From contig CAYPCH010000015.1 of NCBI GenBank assembly GCA_964409165.1, forward strand, positions 1 to 42,503: 42,503 nucleotides of DNA. The letters are read 5' to 3'. This document shows positions 9,318-17,461 of the stretch, piece after piece (position 1 is the stretch's first letter; every line of letters begins with the position of its first letter). The notes beneath the pieces are model-generated. The model was not told where the DNA came from and ran no database searches. It saw only the letters and a list, made by a program, of their open reading frames with translations. Source of the DNA: CAYPCH01 sp964409165. GTDB taxonomy: Bacteria; Bacillota; Clostridia; Acetivibrionales; Acetivibrionaceae. A program made the translations under genes and the position numbers.

Positions 9318-9346
9318 TTGACTTAACAATCCTATTGTGATAAATT
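9318..9346 (+). promoter_or_regulatory. Sigma-A-like promoter of the second OadG gene
   Basis: TTGACT (9318-9323), a 17-base spacer, then TAAATT (9341-9346). It is preceded by an extra AGGAATGTTGACTTAA at 9288-9303, so the -35 region is present twice here. Confidence 0.55.
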
Positions 9347-9396
9347 TAACAGGTTGGATGAGAATTGATTTCCACTTTTGGGGGGGAGGTGTTTTT

Positions 9397-9762
9397 ATGG
9401 GGACGGAAATTAACGGATGGGTCTTAACATTGGTCGGAATCACTGTCGTTTTTGTGTCATTGATTTTGTTATCATTTGCTATTGTGATTATTTCAAAGCT
9501 AGCCGCTGCAGGTAACATATTGAAGTCAACAGATACCGAAAAACGCAATGAGGAAGATAATGTTACGAAAAGAGTTAAAACTAAAGTCATTGAATCAACA
9601 GATGATGATAAACTAGTTGCTGTATTGACTGCTGCTATAATGGCAAGCATGGGAAACAAACCGGATTGTAAAATAAGGGTAAAATCCTTCAGGCGCATTC
9701 CGCAGACTTCTCCTGCATGGAATCTGGCAGGCAGGTATGATTATATTTCAGAAAAACTTTAA
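9397..9762 (+). CDS. OadG-family sodium-pump decarboxylase gamma subunit
   Basis: The 121-residue membrane subunit has one N-terminal helix (about residues 8-31), a charged linker, and a C-terminal part with AAIMASMGNK and a basic stretch ending WNLAGRYDYISEKL, as in full-length OadG proteins. The ATG at 9397 follows GGGGGGGAGGT. In characterised enzymes the gamma subunit holds the carboxyltransferase to the beta-subunit channel. The OadB gene follows 29 bases later. The alpha carboxyltransferase and biotin carrier genes are absent from this window and must be encoded elsewhere. Confidence 0.88.
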   Translation: MGTEINGWVLTLVGITVVFVSLILLSFAIVIISKLAAAGNILKSTDTEKRNEEDNVTKRVKTKVIESTDDDKLVAVLTAAIMASMGNKPDCKIRVKSFRRIPQTSPAWNLAGRYDYISEKL

Positions 9763-9791
9763 TATTATTTTAAGAAGGACGGTTATTCGTT

Positions 9792-10976
9792 ATGGAGCAA
9801 TTTATTTCGACAATTAAAGAATTGCTATACAGTTCAGGCTATGCCAATATGCATTGGCTTAATTTGGTATTGATTGGTGTTTCGTGTTTTTTTATATATC
9901 TTGCAATTGCAAGACAATACGAACCACTTTTATTGCTACCGATAGCTTTTGGTATGCTACTGGCAAACTTACCTTTTGGAAACCTTATGCATCCCGAATT
10001 GTTTGCAGAGCAAGTCGTTATCCAGGATATTGTTGACAAAGGCGGGCTTTTTGACTTCCTTTACTTAGGTGTCAAATTAGGCATATACCCACCGCTGATA
10101 TTTTTAGGCATAGGGGCAATGACCGACTTTGGTCCGCTTATTGCAAATCCCAAAAGTTTGCTTTTAGGTGCTGCTGGACAGCTCGGTATATTTTTTACGT
10201 TTATAGTTGCTAAAATGCTTCCGTTTTTTAACGATGCAGAAGCGGGTTCCATTGCAATAATAGGAGGCGCCGATGGACCAACAGCCATATTTGTAACAAC
10301 AAAGCTGGCTCCCCATTTATTGGGTCCTATAGCCATTGCTGCATATTCCTATATGGCTCTTGTACCAATAATACAACCCCCTATCATGAAGCTTTTAACC
10401 ACCAAGAAGGAGCGTTCTGTTGTTATGGAACAGTTAAGAACTGTTTCAAAAGTCGAAAAAGTAATATTCCCTATAGCTGTAACATTACTTGTTTCGCTCT
10501 TTGTTCCAGATGCAACTTCATTGGTTGGTATGCTGATGCTGGGCAATCTGTTCAGAGAAAGCGGAGTAGTTGAAAGAATTAGCAAAACAGCTCAAAATGA
10601 GCTTATCAATATCATTACTATTTTCCTCGGTCTGACTGTCGGAGCTACGGCAAGTGCGGAAAAATTCCTTGCACCCGGATATGGTATGAAGGCACTGGGA
10701 ATCATTTTCCTTGGTCTTGTAGCCTTCTCTATCGGTACCGCCGGAGGCGTAATTTTTGGTAAAATCATGTATTGGATAACAGGCGGAAAGGTTAATCCTC
10801 TGATAGGTTCTGCCGGAGTATCTGCTGTTCCTATGGCCGCAAGGGTTTCACAAAAAGTGGGACAGAAGGAAAACCCTTCGAACTTCCTTTTGATGCATGC
10901 TATGGGACCTAATGTCGCAGGTGTTATCGGTTCCGCAATCGCAGCTGGTATATTGCTTTCAATGATACCTCACTGA
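9792..10976 (+). CDS. Sodium ion-translocating decarboxylase beta subunit (OadB/MmdB family)
   Basis: The 394-residue polytopic membrane protein couples decarboxylation of a carboxybiotin to Na+ export. Family marks are GGADGPTAIFVT (about residues 155-166), SYMALVPIIQPPIMKLLTT and PVIG-type helices, with the C-terminal SAVPMAARVSQKVGQ and MHAMGPNVAGVIGSA. Length and order are normal for the family. It lies 29 bases after OadG in an apparent gammaA-gammaB-beta operon ending at a terminator at 10994. The substrate (oxaloacetate, methylmalonyl-CoA or other) cannot be told from the beta subunit. Confidence 0.93.
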   Translation: MEQFISTIKELLYSSGYANMHWLNLVLIGVSCFFIYLAIARQYEPLLLLPIAFGMLLANLPFGNLMHPELFAEQVVIQDIVDKGGLFDFLYLGVKLGIYPPLIFLGIGAMTDFGPLIANPKSLLLGAAGQLGIFFTFIVAKMLPFFNDAEAGSIAIIGGADGPTAIFVTTKLAPHLLGPIAIAAYSYMALVPIIQPPIMKLLTTKKERSVVMEQLRTVSKVEKVIFPIAVTLLVSLFVPDATSLVGMLMLGNLFRESGVVERISKTAQNELINIITIFLGLTVGATASAEKFLAPGYGMKALGIIFLGLVAFSIGTAGGVIFGKIMYWITGGKVNPLIGSAGVSAVPMAARVSQKVGQKENPSNFLLMHAMGPNVAGVIGSAIAAGILLSMIPH

Positions 10977-10993
10977 TTAAGGAACATACAGAT

Positions 10994-11034
10994 AAAAAAG
11001 AGTGTCCTTTTAGTATAAAAGGGTGCTCTTTTTT
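10994..11034 (+). terminator. Terminator of the OadG-OadB operon
   Basis: The stem AAAAAAGAGTGTCCTTTT / AAAAGGGTGCTCTTTTTT starts 18 bases after the stop codon and ends in a T-run. A type A two-hairpin repeat on the opposite strand abuts it. Confidence 0.85.
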
Positions 11035-11044
11035 ATTTATTACA

Positions 11045-11103
11045 GCTCTTGGGGTGAAGTGAAAGGGGCGAAACTCTCGTACCCTCGATGGGTACAAATT
11101 TTT
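11045..11103 (-). repeat. Two-hairpin intergenic repeat, type A, copy 1
   Basis: On the minus strand it reads GTACCC-ATCGA-GGGTAC, then a degraded GCCCCTTTCACTTCACCCCAAGAG. It is followed (minus strand) by the oad terminator hairpin, the same order as the other type A copies. Confidence 0.7.
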
Positions 11104-11124
11104 CTTCAATTATCCCTTCGTATA

Positions 11125-11153
11125 TTTTCATGTAATACAAACTCTGCTATAAT
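11125..11153 (+). promoter_or_regulatory. Possible sigma-A promoter of apgM
   Basis: TTTTCA (11125-11130), a 17-base spacer, then TATAAT (11148-11153), 52 bases before the start codon. Confidence 0.45.
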
Positions 11154-11205
11154 TATAGTGGTTGATAAAGGATATGTAAAATATGAAAAAAGGAACTGAT
11201 ATGAT

Positions 11206-12423
11206 ATGAAATATGTGTTAATTTTAGGAGATGGCATGGCCGATTATCCGTTGCCGCAATTAAATGATAAAACCCCTTTACAATATGCCCTCAAGCCAAA
11301 TATAGATTTTCTGGCCAAAAACGGTGAAATTGGTATGGTTAAAACAATTCCTGACGGTATTCCGCCGGGAAGCGATGCTGCAAATCTTTCTGTTATGGGT
11401 TATGAACCCAAAAAGTACTACACAGGACGCTCACCTTTAGAAGCTGTTAGCATGGGTATAGGTCTGTCAGATACTGATGTTGCATTAAGGTGCAATCTTA
11501 TTACACTATCGGATGAAGATAATTACAAGGATAAAGCAATGCTGGACTATAGTTCCGATGAGATAAGTTCCGAGGAATCAGCGGAATTGATAAATGAAAT
11601 AAATAAACATTTTAAGACCAGTGATATTGTTTTCTATCCCGGCATAAGCTACCGTCACTGCATGGTCTGGAACAAAGGACCGGTAGACTTGAATCTTACA
11701 CCGCCACATGATATTCTTGAGAAAAAGATTACTTCATACCTTCCCGACAAAAGCAGCACCACTAAAGTGCTAATGGATATGATGCAGAAAAGCTACGATA
11801 TCTTAAAAGATCATCCTGTGAACAAATCCCGCGTTTCCCGGGGATTAAGACCTGCCAATTCCATTTGGCTTTGGGGCGAAGGAAAGAAACCTTTCCTTCC
11901 GACATTTAACGAAAAATACGGTATGAATGGCTCTGTTATCTCCGCTGTAGATCTCATAAAAGGAATAGGTATTCTGGCAGGACTTACGAACATAGACGTT
12001 GAAGGTGCTACAGGAAATATCCACACAAATTTTATTGGGAAGGCAAAAGCCGCCCTCTCGGAACTGGATTCCGGTAAGGATTTCGTGTATGTTCATATAG
12101 AAGCTCCTGACGAATGCGGTCACAGATATGAAATTGAAAACAAAGTCAAGTCTATTGAAATCATTGATAAGGATGTTGTCGGGATAATTCTCGAAGGTCT
12201 TGAAAAGTATGAGGATTATAGAATACTGATCCTTCCGGATCATCCTACCCCTTTATCTTTAAGAACCCATACTGCAGAACCTGTTCCGTTTTTAATGTAT
12301 CAAAAGTCAAAAGCTCATACATCTGGAATTAAAGGTTATGATGAATTTCAGGCCAGTAACACCGGTAATTTTATCAGTGAAGGCTCAAAGCTGATGGACT
12401 ACTTTTTATCTGAAAATAAATAA
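11206..12423 (+). CDS. apgM: Cofactor-independent phosphoglycerate mutase, ApgM family
   Basis: Alkaline-phosphatase-superfamily metalloenzyme predicted to interconvert 3- and 2-phosphoglycerate. The start has the metal-binding GDGMADYP, and the phospho-acceptor serine lies in GSDAANLSVMGYEP (about residues 54-67). The C-terminal metal ligands are in HIEAPDECGH and LPDHPTPLSLRTHT. The 405 residues fit the archaeal-type family. Some relatives in this family have been proposed to act as homoserine kinases, so the in vivo role is less certain than the fold. It is a single-gene unit with a terminator right after the stop. Confidence 0.92.
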   Translation: MKYVLILGDGMADYPLPQLNDKTPLQYALKPNIDFLAKNGEIGMVKTIPDGIPPGSDAANLSVMGYEPKKYYTGRSPLEAVSMGIGLSDTDVALRCNLITLSDEDNYKDKAMLDYSSDEISSEESAELINEINKHFKTSDIVFYPGISYRHCMVWNKGPVDLNLTPPHDILEKKITSYLPDKSSTTKVLMDMMQKSYDILKDHPVNKSRVSRGLRPANSIWLWGEGKKPFLPTFNEKYGMNGSVISAVDLIKGIGILAGLTNIDVEGATGNIHTNFIGKAKAALSELDSGKDFVYVHIEAPDECGHRYEIENKVKSIEIIDKDVVGIILEGLEKYEDYRILILPDHPTPLSLRTHTAEPVPFLMYQKSKAHTSGIKGYDEFQASNTGNFISEGSKLMDYFLSENK

Positions 12424-12453
12424 AACTAAAATCAAAATAAACCTGTATATTCT

Positions 12454-12487
12454 GATCTACGTCTTTACTTTACAGACGTAGATTTTT
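12454..12487 (+). terminator. Terminator between apgM and the HD-GYP gene
   Basis: ATCTACGTCT / AGACGTAGAT with a 9-base loop, followed by TTTTTT. It sits between convergent genes and may serve both. Confidence 0.88.
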
Positions 12488-12492
12488 TATAA

Positions 12493-13500
12493 TCAAAACA
12501 CTTTTACCTCTTGAATAAAAAGGGTAAGACTTCTTAATAAGTCTATATCGCCTATAACTCCATTGTCATTATATATCCTTACCACAGGCCTCTGAGGACT
12601 CCCTATATTCTGCCTTATGACAATGCCGTTAAGTCCGTTGCTCAATAGTACAGTACAACCATTAGGATAAAAAATTATAGTATCCCTGAATATCTCAACA
12701 ATATCGGGATCGAGAACCTGTCCAGCAACAGCGAGAACACTCTCAAATGCCTGGTGTGGCATTATAGATTCATTATTATTATTATAGCCATGCAACTCAT
12801 TGTCGTAAAAATCCGCCAGCCTCACAACTCTCGAATACTCGGAAATGGAAGAACCTTTCAGCTTCCTTGGATATCCTGTTCCATCATAATTCTCATGATG
12901 CTCGTAGCAAACTATTGAAGAATGCAAACTTAATCCTCTTAGCTTGCGCATTGCTTCAAAGCCGTATTTTACATGTTCAGACCTTTCATCGGGAGTATTT
13001 TTCCTTCCTATATCATGTATTAATGCTACTGCAACAATATCATAAAGCTGATTTATATTATAGGACATCCTGTTTCCTAAAAAGGCAACAAGTATGGCAA
13101 CATTCACGCTGTGCTCCACAACATATTCATCTATTGCTTCGGTTGACAGCATGTTTATCCCTTTATTACCAAATTTCCTTATGTATTCAACAATTTCTTT
13201 TGCAGCATCCTTTATAGAATATTCATCCGGACTTTTTGAATCCTGAACGGTTTTATACGCCTGAGTCAATGCTTTGACTACATTATTTCTTGTAGTTACA
13301 TCAATAGACTGAATTATTTCAACGTCACTGAATCGTTGATCCACAATGTATGCCTTGCTTATCCCCAGTTCCTGGAGTTTCTTTATGTAAACATCTGTAA
13401 GCACAACACCGGAATTTAGTATTGCTTTTCCGCTACAGGTTTGTACAGGATAAGCCAGTTCATCACCTGGCTTCAAAGATTTGATACCCACCAATCTCAT
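12493..13500 (-). CDS. HD-GYP domain protein, putative cyclic di-GMP phosphodiesterase
   Basis: The 335-residue protein has a short N-terminal region (LKPGDELAYPV, LNSGVVLT) and a C-terminal HD-GYP domain. The metal-binding motif HDIG is followed by YEHHENYDGTGYP, matching the HHExxDGxGYP signature of enzymes that degrade cyclic di-GMP. No membrane helix or receiver domain is present. The start is the ATG at 13500 (GGGGAGGG upstream); the frame is open to 13572, but that part lies in a partial type A repeat. Together with the diguanylate cyclase at 57-1736 it gives the window both arms of cyclic di-GMP turnover. Confidence 0.9.
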   Translation of the reverse strand: MRLVGIKSLKPGDELAYPVQTCSGKAILNSGVVLTDVYIKKLQELGISKAYIVDQRFSDVEIIQSIDVTTRNNVVKALTQAYKTVQDSKSPDEYSIKDAAKEIVEYIRKFGNKGINMLSTEAIDEYVVEHSVNVAILVAFLGNRMSYNINQLYDIVAVALIHDIGRKNTPDERSEHVKYGFEAMRKLRGLSLHSSIVCYEHHENYDGTGYPRKLKGSSISEYSRVVRLADFYDNELHGYNNNNESIMPHQAFESVLAVAGQVLDPDIVEIFRDTIIFYPNGCTVLLSNGLNGIVIRQNIGSPQRPVVRIYNDNGVIGDIDLLRSLTLFIQEVKVF

Positions 13501-13514
13501 ACACAACCCTCCCC

Positions 13515-13532
13515 TCACTCCAAGAGGCCTAA
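13515..13532 (+). repeat. Fragment of a type A repeat
   Basis: TCACTCCAAGAGGCCTAA matches the 3' end of the type A unit. The first hairpin is missing. It lies just upstream of the HD-GYP ribosome binding site. Confidence 0.5.
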
Positions 13533-13639
13533 AAAAATGATATAGTTTTATGTATTCGACAAAATATATCAATTTCTTTTTTTAAAGGCACAAGTATTAT
13601 GTTAATTATGTATTACATTTATTATTTTAAAGTAACCTA

Positions 13640-15196
13640 TCAATAATTATACTCAATTACCAGCCCTCCATAGTTATTAACATTTTCAACCTCTTCTGCG
13701 TCAAGTCCCAATCTCCAAGTCTCCTCCTGATAATTATCCATTGGGTCAAAAACAACTATCCTGCTTATAATTATCCTGATCATTTCATTGGTAAGGTAGC
13801 CTTCTTTAATGCTCCTTTTTATCTGTTTGAGAATTTCATCATTATCCTGGTGCTTTATATCACTTGATTTTATGCCATCCAGCTCTTTATTAAGAGAATA
13901 TATCCTGTTTTCAAACTGCTGGTTCATCCTTGTAAAAAGGTTTTCCGATATCTTGCCATCAAGTCTATCTTGATAAAGCACTTCCTGCTGGCGAAGTTTT
14001 GCTTCAAGTTGCTTTCCAAGCCTGTCAAGAGCAGCTGTATTATCCTGTGCCCGCATACTTTTTTTTAATATCCTTAAAATTTTCTCCTCATTCTTGCTCT
14101 CGTTAAGCAAATTATTTAAATCGCATATTACAATATCTTTTACCAGCCTTTCGTTTACGTGGTGGCTTGCACAATAAGATTTGCCATTTCTGGCATAATT
14201 GCTGCATATATAACCTGTCGGTCTTTCTTTCCTCTTTCGTGCAAACATTGGACTTTTGCACCTCCCGCAGAATAATAGTCCGCGGAATAAATGTATTATA
14301 CCTTTATGGGTACCTAAATGCATATTTTTGTTTTCTCTGATCTTTTGTACCTCTTCAAACTCCTGTCTGTCTATTATTGCTTCATGGGTTTCCTCGGTTA
14401 TAACCCACACATCTTTCGGAAGCCTTCTTGTTTTTTTGCTCTTAAAACTTACCTTTTCGCTGACCCCCTGCACTGTATCTCCAACATATACCCTGCTGCA
14501 CAAAACCCTTCTTACGCCCACCGGATTCCATTGCCCTTTTGAAGGGGAAGAAATTTTTAAAGCATTGAGCCGGTCTGCAATATAGCTATATCCATACCCT
14601 TCCCTGTACAGTTTATATATCTTTTTAACCACCGTGGCTTCATCATTTTTTATTATAAGCTTATTTTTCTCATGGGGGGACTTCTCGTATCCAAAAGGTG
14701 CATGACCTATGTATTCGCCTTTTTGAATCTTATATCTCAGATTTGTCCTTATTTTCCTTGAAATATCCCGTATGTATCGCTCGTTATACCAAGTGTCGAT
14801 TCCTACAGTATCATTATCTTTTATACTATCATACCTTCCGTCGAAAGTAATGACTCGTACTGCTTTCTCTTCGAGAAAGTCAAGAAAAAGCAGTGTCTTT
14901 GCATTATTCCTTCCAAGCCTCGACAGGTCTTTTAACAGCAAAAGATTTATCTTCCCGTCTATAACATCTGCCTTTAAACTCTCTATCCCTTTCCTTTCAA
15001 ACACCGAGCCCGACACATTATCATCAATATAAATCTTCTCTATGCTACCGAGTTTATTATTCTTAACATAGCTGATAAGCAGATCCCTTTGAGTCTCTAT
15101 TGTTTCATAGTTTTCTTCATTATCATCCCTGCTTTCTCGAACATAAATCCCTATTCTGTATGAATGGGAACCACTCTCAATTTTTATAAACTTCAC
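13640..15196 (-). CDS. Large serine recombinase
   Basis: The 518-residue site-specific recombinase has an N-terminal resolvase domain with the catalytic serine at Ser22 (YVRESRDD) and LSRLGRN near residues 91-97. A Recombinase domain (about 165-275) is followed by a zinc ribbon with C-x2-C at CGRC and later cysteines near 335-345, then a coiled-coil tail. All expected parts are present, so it looks active. Translation starts at a GTG after GGGGGTAAGGGG. Such enzymes integrate phages, ICEs or sporulation-interrupting elements, yet no cargo genes surround it. It could be a stranded remnant, an integrase whose element has left, or a domesticated gene. Confidence 0.92.
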   Translation of the reverse strand: MKFIKIESGSHSYRIGIYVRESRDDNEENYETIETQRDLLISYVKNNKLGSIEKIYIDDNVSGSVFERKGIESLKADVIDGKINLLLLKDLSRLGRNNAKTLLFLDFLEEKAVRVITFDGRYDSIKDNDTVGIDTWYNERYIRDISRKIRTNLRYKIQKGEYIGHAPFGYEKSPHEKNKLIIKNDEATVVKKIYKLYREGYGYSYIADRLNALKISSPSKGQWNPVGVRRVLCSRVYVGDTVQGVSEKVSFKSKKTRRLPKDVWVITEETHEAIIDRQEFEEVQKIRENKNMHLGTHKGIIHLFRGLLFCGRCKSPMFARKRKERPTGYICSNYARNGKSYCASHHVNERLVKDIVICDLNNLLNESKNEEKILRILKKSMRAQDNTAALDRLGKQLEAKLRQQEVLYQDRLDGKISENLFTRMNQQFENRIYSLNKELDGIKSSDIKHQDNDEILKQIKRSIKEGYLTNEMIRIIISRIVVFDPMDNYQEETWRLGLDAEEVENVNNYGGLVIEYNY

Positions 15197-15239
15197 CCCT
15201 TACCCCCAACAATAGTGAAAATATAAAGAAAAAAGCAAT

Positions 15240-15353
15240 CTATTTATCCAGAATTAATCTGACAAGTCTTATCAAAATTTCTTCCAAGTCTGTTTTTCTT
15301 GTATATTTTTTTATAACTAATTCATATTTAGACTTCAGCTTCTTTTTATTCAT
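15240..15353 (-). CDS. Possible 37-residue basic small protein
   Basis: An ATG-started frame (MNKKKLKSKYELVIKKYTRK at its start) lies 43 bases upstream of the recombinase gene on the same strand. It is rich in Lys and Arg and predicted to be helical. The upstream GCAGGTATTTGT is a weak ribosome binding site. I do not recognise it. Position suggests a leader peptide or small partner of the recombinase, but chance is possible. Confidence 0.35.
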   Translation of the reverse strand: MNKKKLKSKYELVIKKYTRKTDLEEILIRLVRLILDK

Positions 15354-15496
15354 ACAAATACCTGCAATTCCTGTTCGGTATTGTATAATATATGTTACTT
15401 AAGTAAAATATAAAAATTGTCCTATAGTTGAATGCGATTTAAAAATACACTTCCTCTGTTTGTGGATATATGCTTTAAATATCCTGCCATTAAGCG

Positions 15497-15502
15497 TATA
15501 AT
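15497..15502 (+). promoter_or_regulatory. Possible -10 box for the 94-residue gene
   Basis: TATAAT at 15497-15502, with a weak TTTAAA 17 bases upstream. A TTGAATGCGATTT motif lies further upstream at 15427-15440. Confidence 0.35.
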
Positions 15503-15547
15503 AATAAGCAAGCAAAAATATACAAAAAATATGGAAGGTGATATTAT

Positions 15548-15832
15548 ATGGCACGCGAAATTCCTCAAAAACTTATTATATTTTTAAAAAACGCAATAAA
15601 AGATGTGGATGACGGTTATGAATATTCCTCGGAACTTAATAGAATCCTCAATTCCGATGAATGCCAAACTGCACTTACCGGAAAGGAAATTGAAGCACTA
15701 AGGGACTACTCGGACAAGATAAAAAAAATAGGTGAAATCAATTATTACTCGGAGCAAAAAATTAAAGACATCGAAACAGAATTCTTCGGCGGGAAAGGAA
15801 TTTTAGGTTTTCTTGGCGTTTCAACCGAATAA
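15548..15832 (+). CDS. Hypothetical protein, 94 residues
   Basis: Not recognised. It begins MAREIPQKLIIFLKNAIKDV and is hydrophilic and mostly helical by composition, with an acidic middle, a Glu/Lys/Ile-rich second half and a Gly-rich end (FFGGKGILGFLG). No signal peptide or membrane helix. GGAAGGTG precedes the ATG by 8 bases. The gene is flanked by two tandem type B repeats, the first of which forms its terminator. Confidence 0.8.
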   Translation: MAREIPQKLIIFLKNAIKDVDDGYEYSSELNRILNSDECQTALTGKEIEALRDYSDKIKKIGEINYYSEQKIKDIETEFFGGKGILGFLGVSTE

Positions 15833-15963
15833 AAATCTTTGGGACATCGAGTCCCAAAGATTTTTGCCGGATTTCCTTTCAGGAAATGGCCCTAATAAAA
15901 ACCTTCGGGACATCGAACCCCAAAGATTTTTGCCGGATTTCCTTTCAGGAAATGGCTCTAATC
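15833..15963 (+). repeat. Two-hairpin intergenic repeat, type B, two tandem units (copies 2 and 3)
   Basis: Two units with a 66-base period. Unit 1 begins at the stop codon with CTTTGGGAC-ATCGA-GTCCCAAAG followed by a T-run (15835-15865, a good terminator), then GCCGGATTTCC-TTTC-AGGAAATGGC. Unit 2 repeats both parts but its first stem carries unpaired changes. It lies between convergent genes (the 94-residue gene and rpoN). Confidence 0.9.
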
Positions 15964-16000
15964 AAAGCTGGTTTGGTCCTTCTGAATGAAACTTAAAATT

Positions 16001-17368
16001 TCAGAACTTTTTTCTTTTTGACATTGCGGGAATGTTTATCTGCGTTCTGTATTTGGCAACTGTACGCCTTGATATATCTATGCCGTCATTCTTTAACGCA
16101 ACAGTAATATCATTATCACTCAAGGGTTGCTTTTTATCCTCGGCTTTTATCATTTCCTTTATTTTTATTTTTATATTTTCGCCCGTGGTCTGGATATTCC
16201 CTGAAGAGACTCTGGATGGGAAAAAGTATCTCATTTCAAAAACGCCCCAAGAGCACTGCAAATACTTGCCGCTAATCGCTCTGCTCACTGTTGATTCATG
16301 AACACCTGCCTTAACTGCAAGTCCTTTCATTGTTAAAGGTCTAACACACTGTTTTCCATTTTGAAAGAATTCTATCTGGCTACTTACTATGCATTCTGTA
16401 ACTTTTATAAGTGTATTCTTTCTCTGTTGAATACATTTTATTAGCCATAATACACCGTCGATTTTTGAGCGTATGAACTTTCTAGCCTCAATGTTTATAT
16501 CTTCCTTCATAATGTTTTTGTAGTAACTGCTTACATTTACAATCGGCAAAGAATCCTCATTGATCAAAACCTCATACTTTCCGTTAATTTCTTTAACAAA
16601 AACATCCGGGACAATAAACTTTGTATCGTCGCAACTGTAAAATTCCCTTCCGGGTCTGGGTTCAAGTGTTTTAATTAACTCTAATATTTCAGATACTCTT
16701 TCAATAGTAAGTCCCGTTTTCTTTGCAATTCTAGAAAGCCTGTTATCCGCAAGTTCATCAAGATACCCTTCTACCACCATCAGTATATCTTTATCGTCAA
16801 TACCCATTTGTGAAAGCTGTATCAGCAGGCATTCCTTGAGATCCCTGGCACAAACTCCCGGTGGATCTAGCGATTGTAGTATTTTAAGCGTGTTCTCAAT
16901 CCTTTCCGAAGGCATATTAAAAAATGATGCAGCCTCGGAAATGTCTATAGCAAGATACCCGTTCTCATCAATATTATCTATAAGATATTCCCCAATTTCG
17001 GCTTCTTTCTGGCTTACAGAGGATGTATGCAACTGCATAAGCATATGCTCTTTTAATGACAATTTTAACGTTGTCCTATCTACAGGAATAATATCTTCAC
17101 TTTCCTTTATTCCGTCATTTTTTAAAGTAAACTCTGATGCTGTAACATAATCGCTTTCAGGTTCTTCAATATTGATGGGAATAATCTCTTCGTTAAGAGG
17201 ATAATAAGCCGGATTAATTTCCATAGCAGGGTTTGTCTCCAGCTCATATTGAAGATAGTCCGTAAGCTCCTGTGAATTCATTTTAAGTATCTCAAGAGCC
17301 TGTTTTAACTGCGGTGTCAGTATTATTTTCTGTGATTGGATGAGACTTAAGTCAAAATAAAAATCCAA
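16001..17368 (-). CDS. rpoN: RNA polymerase sigma-54 factor
   Basis: The alternative sigma factor reads -24/-12 promoters and needs an AAA+ activator. The N-terminal Gln/Leu-rich activator-interaction region starts DLSLIQSQKIILTPQLKQAL. The core-binding part contains DPPGVCARDLKECLLIQL, and the C-terminal RpoN box reads RRTVAKYRTQINIP. The 455 residues are full length. The start is a TTG at 17368, with AAGGAGGAT 5 bases upstream and no ATG nearby. No sigma-54 activator or clear -24/-12 promoter is present in this window. Confidence 0.96.
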   Translation of the reverse strand: MDFYFDLSLIQSQKIILTPQLKQALEILKMNSQELTDYLQYELETNPAMEINPAYYPLNEEIIPINIEEPESDYVTASEFTLKNDGIKESEDIIPVDRTTLKLSLKEHMLMQLHTSSVSQKEAEIGEYLIDNIDENGYLAIDISEAASFFNMPSERIENTLKILQSLDPPGVCARDLKECLLIQLSQMGIDDKDILMVVEGYLDELADNRLSRIAKKTGLTIERVSEILELIKTLEPRPGREFYSCDDTKFIVPDVFVKEINGKYEVLINEDSLPIVNVSSYYKNIMKEDINIEARKFIRSKIDGVLWLIKCIQQRKNTLIKVTECIVSSQIEFFQNGKQCVRPLTMKGLAVKAGVHESTVSRAISGKYLQCSWGVFEMRYFFPSRVSSGNIQTTGENIKIKIKEMIKAEDKKQPLSDNDITVALKNDGIDISRRTVAKYRTQINIPAMSKRKKF

Positions 17369-17461
17369 GATTTATCCTCCTTAACTAAAAATTTGACTCA
17401 ATTTACCGTTTAGGTATTGTGAAAATATAAATTCCTGTCGTTAACCATTACTTTATATATT

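Noticed and set aside
13640..15196. Prophage or integrative element
   Set aside because: Only a recombinase is present; no structural, replication or conjugation genes and no flanking direct repeats seen.
15833..15963. CRISPR-like appearance of tandem repeats
   Set aside because: Only two units, no unique spacers; the whole 66-base unit repeats and it is not a repeat-spacer pattern. No cas genes.
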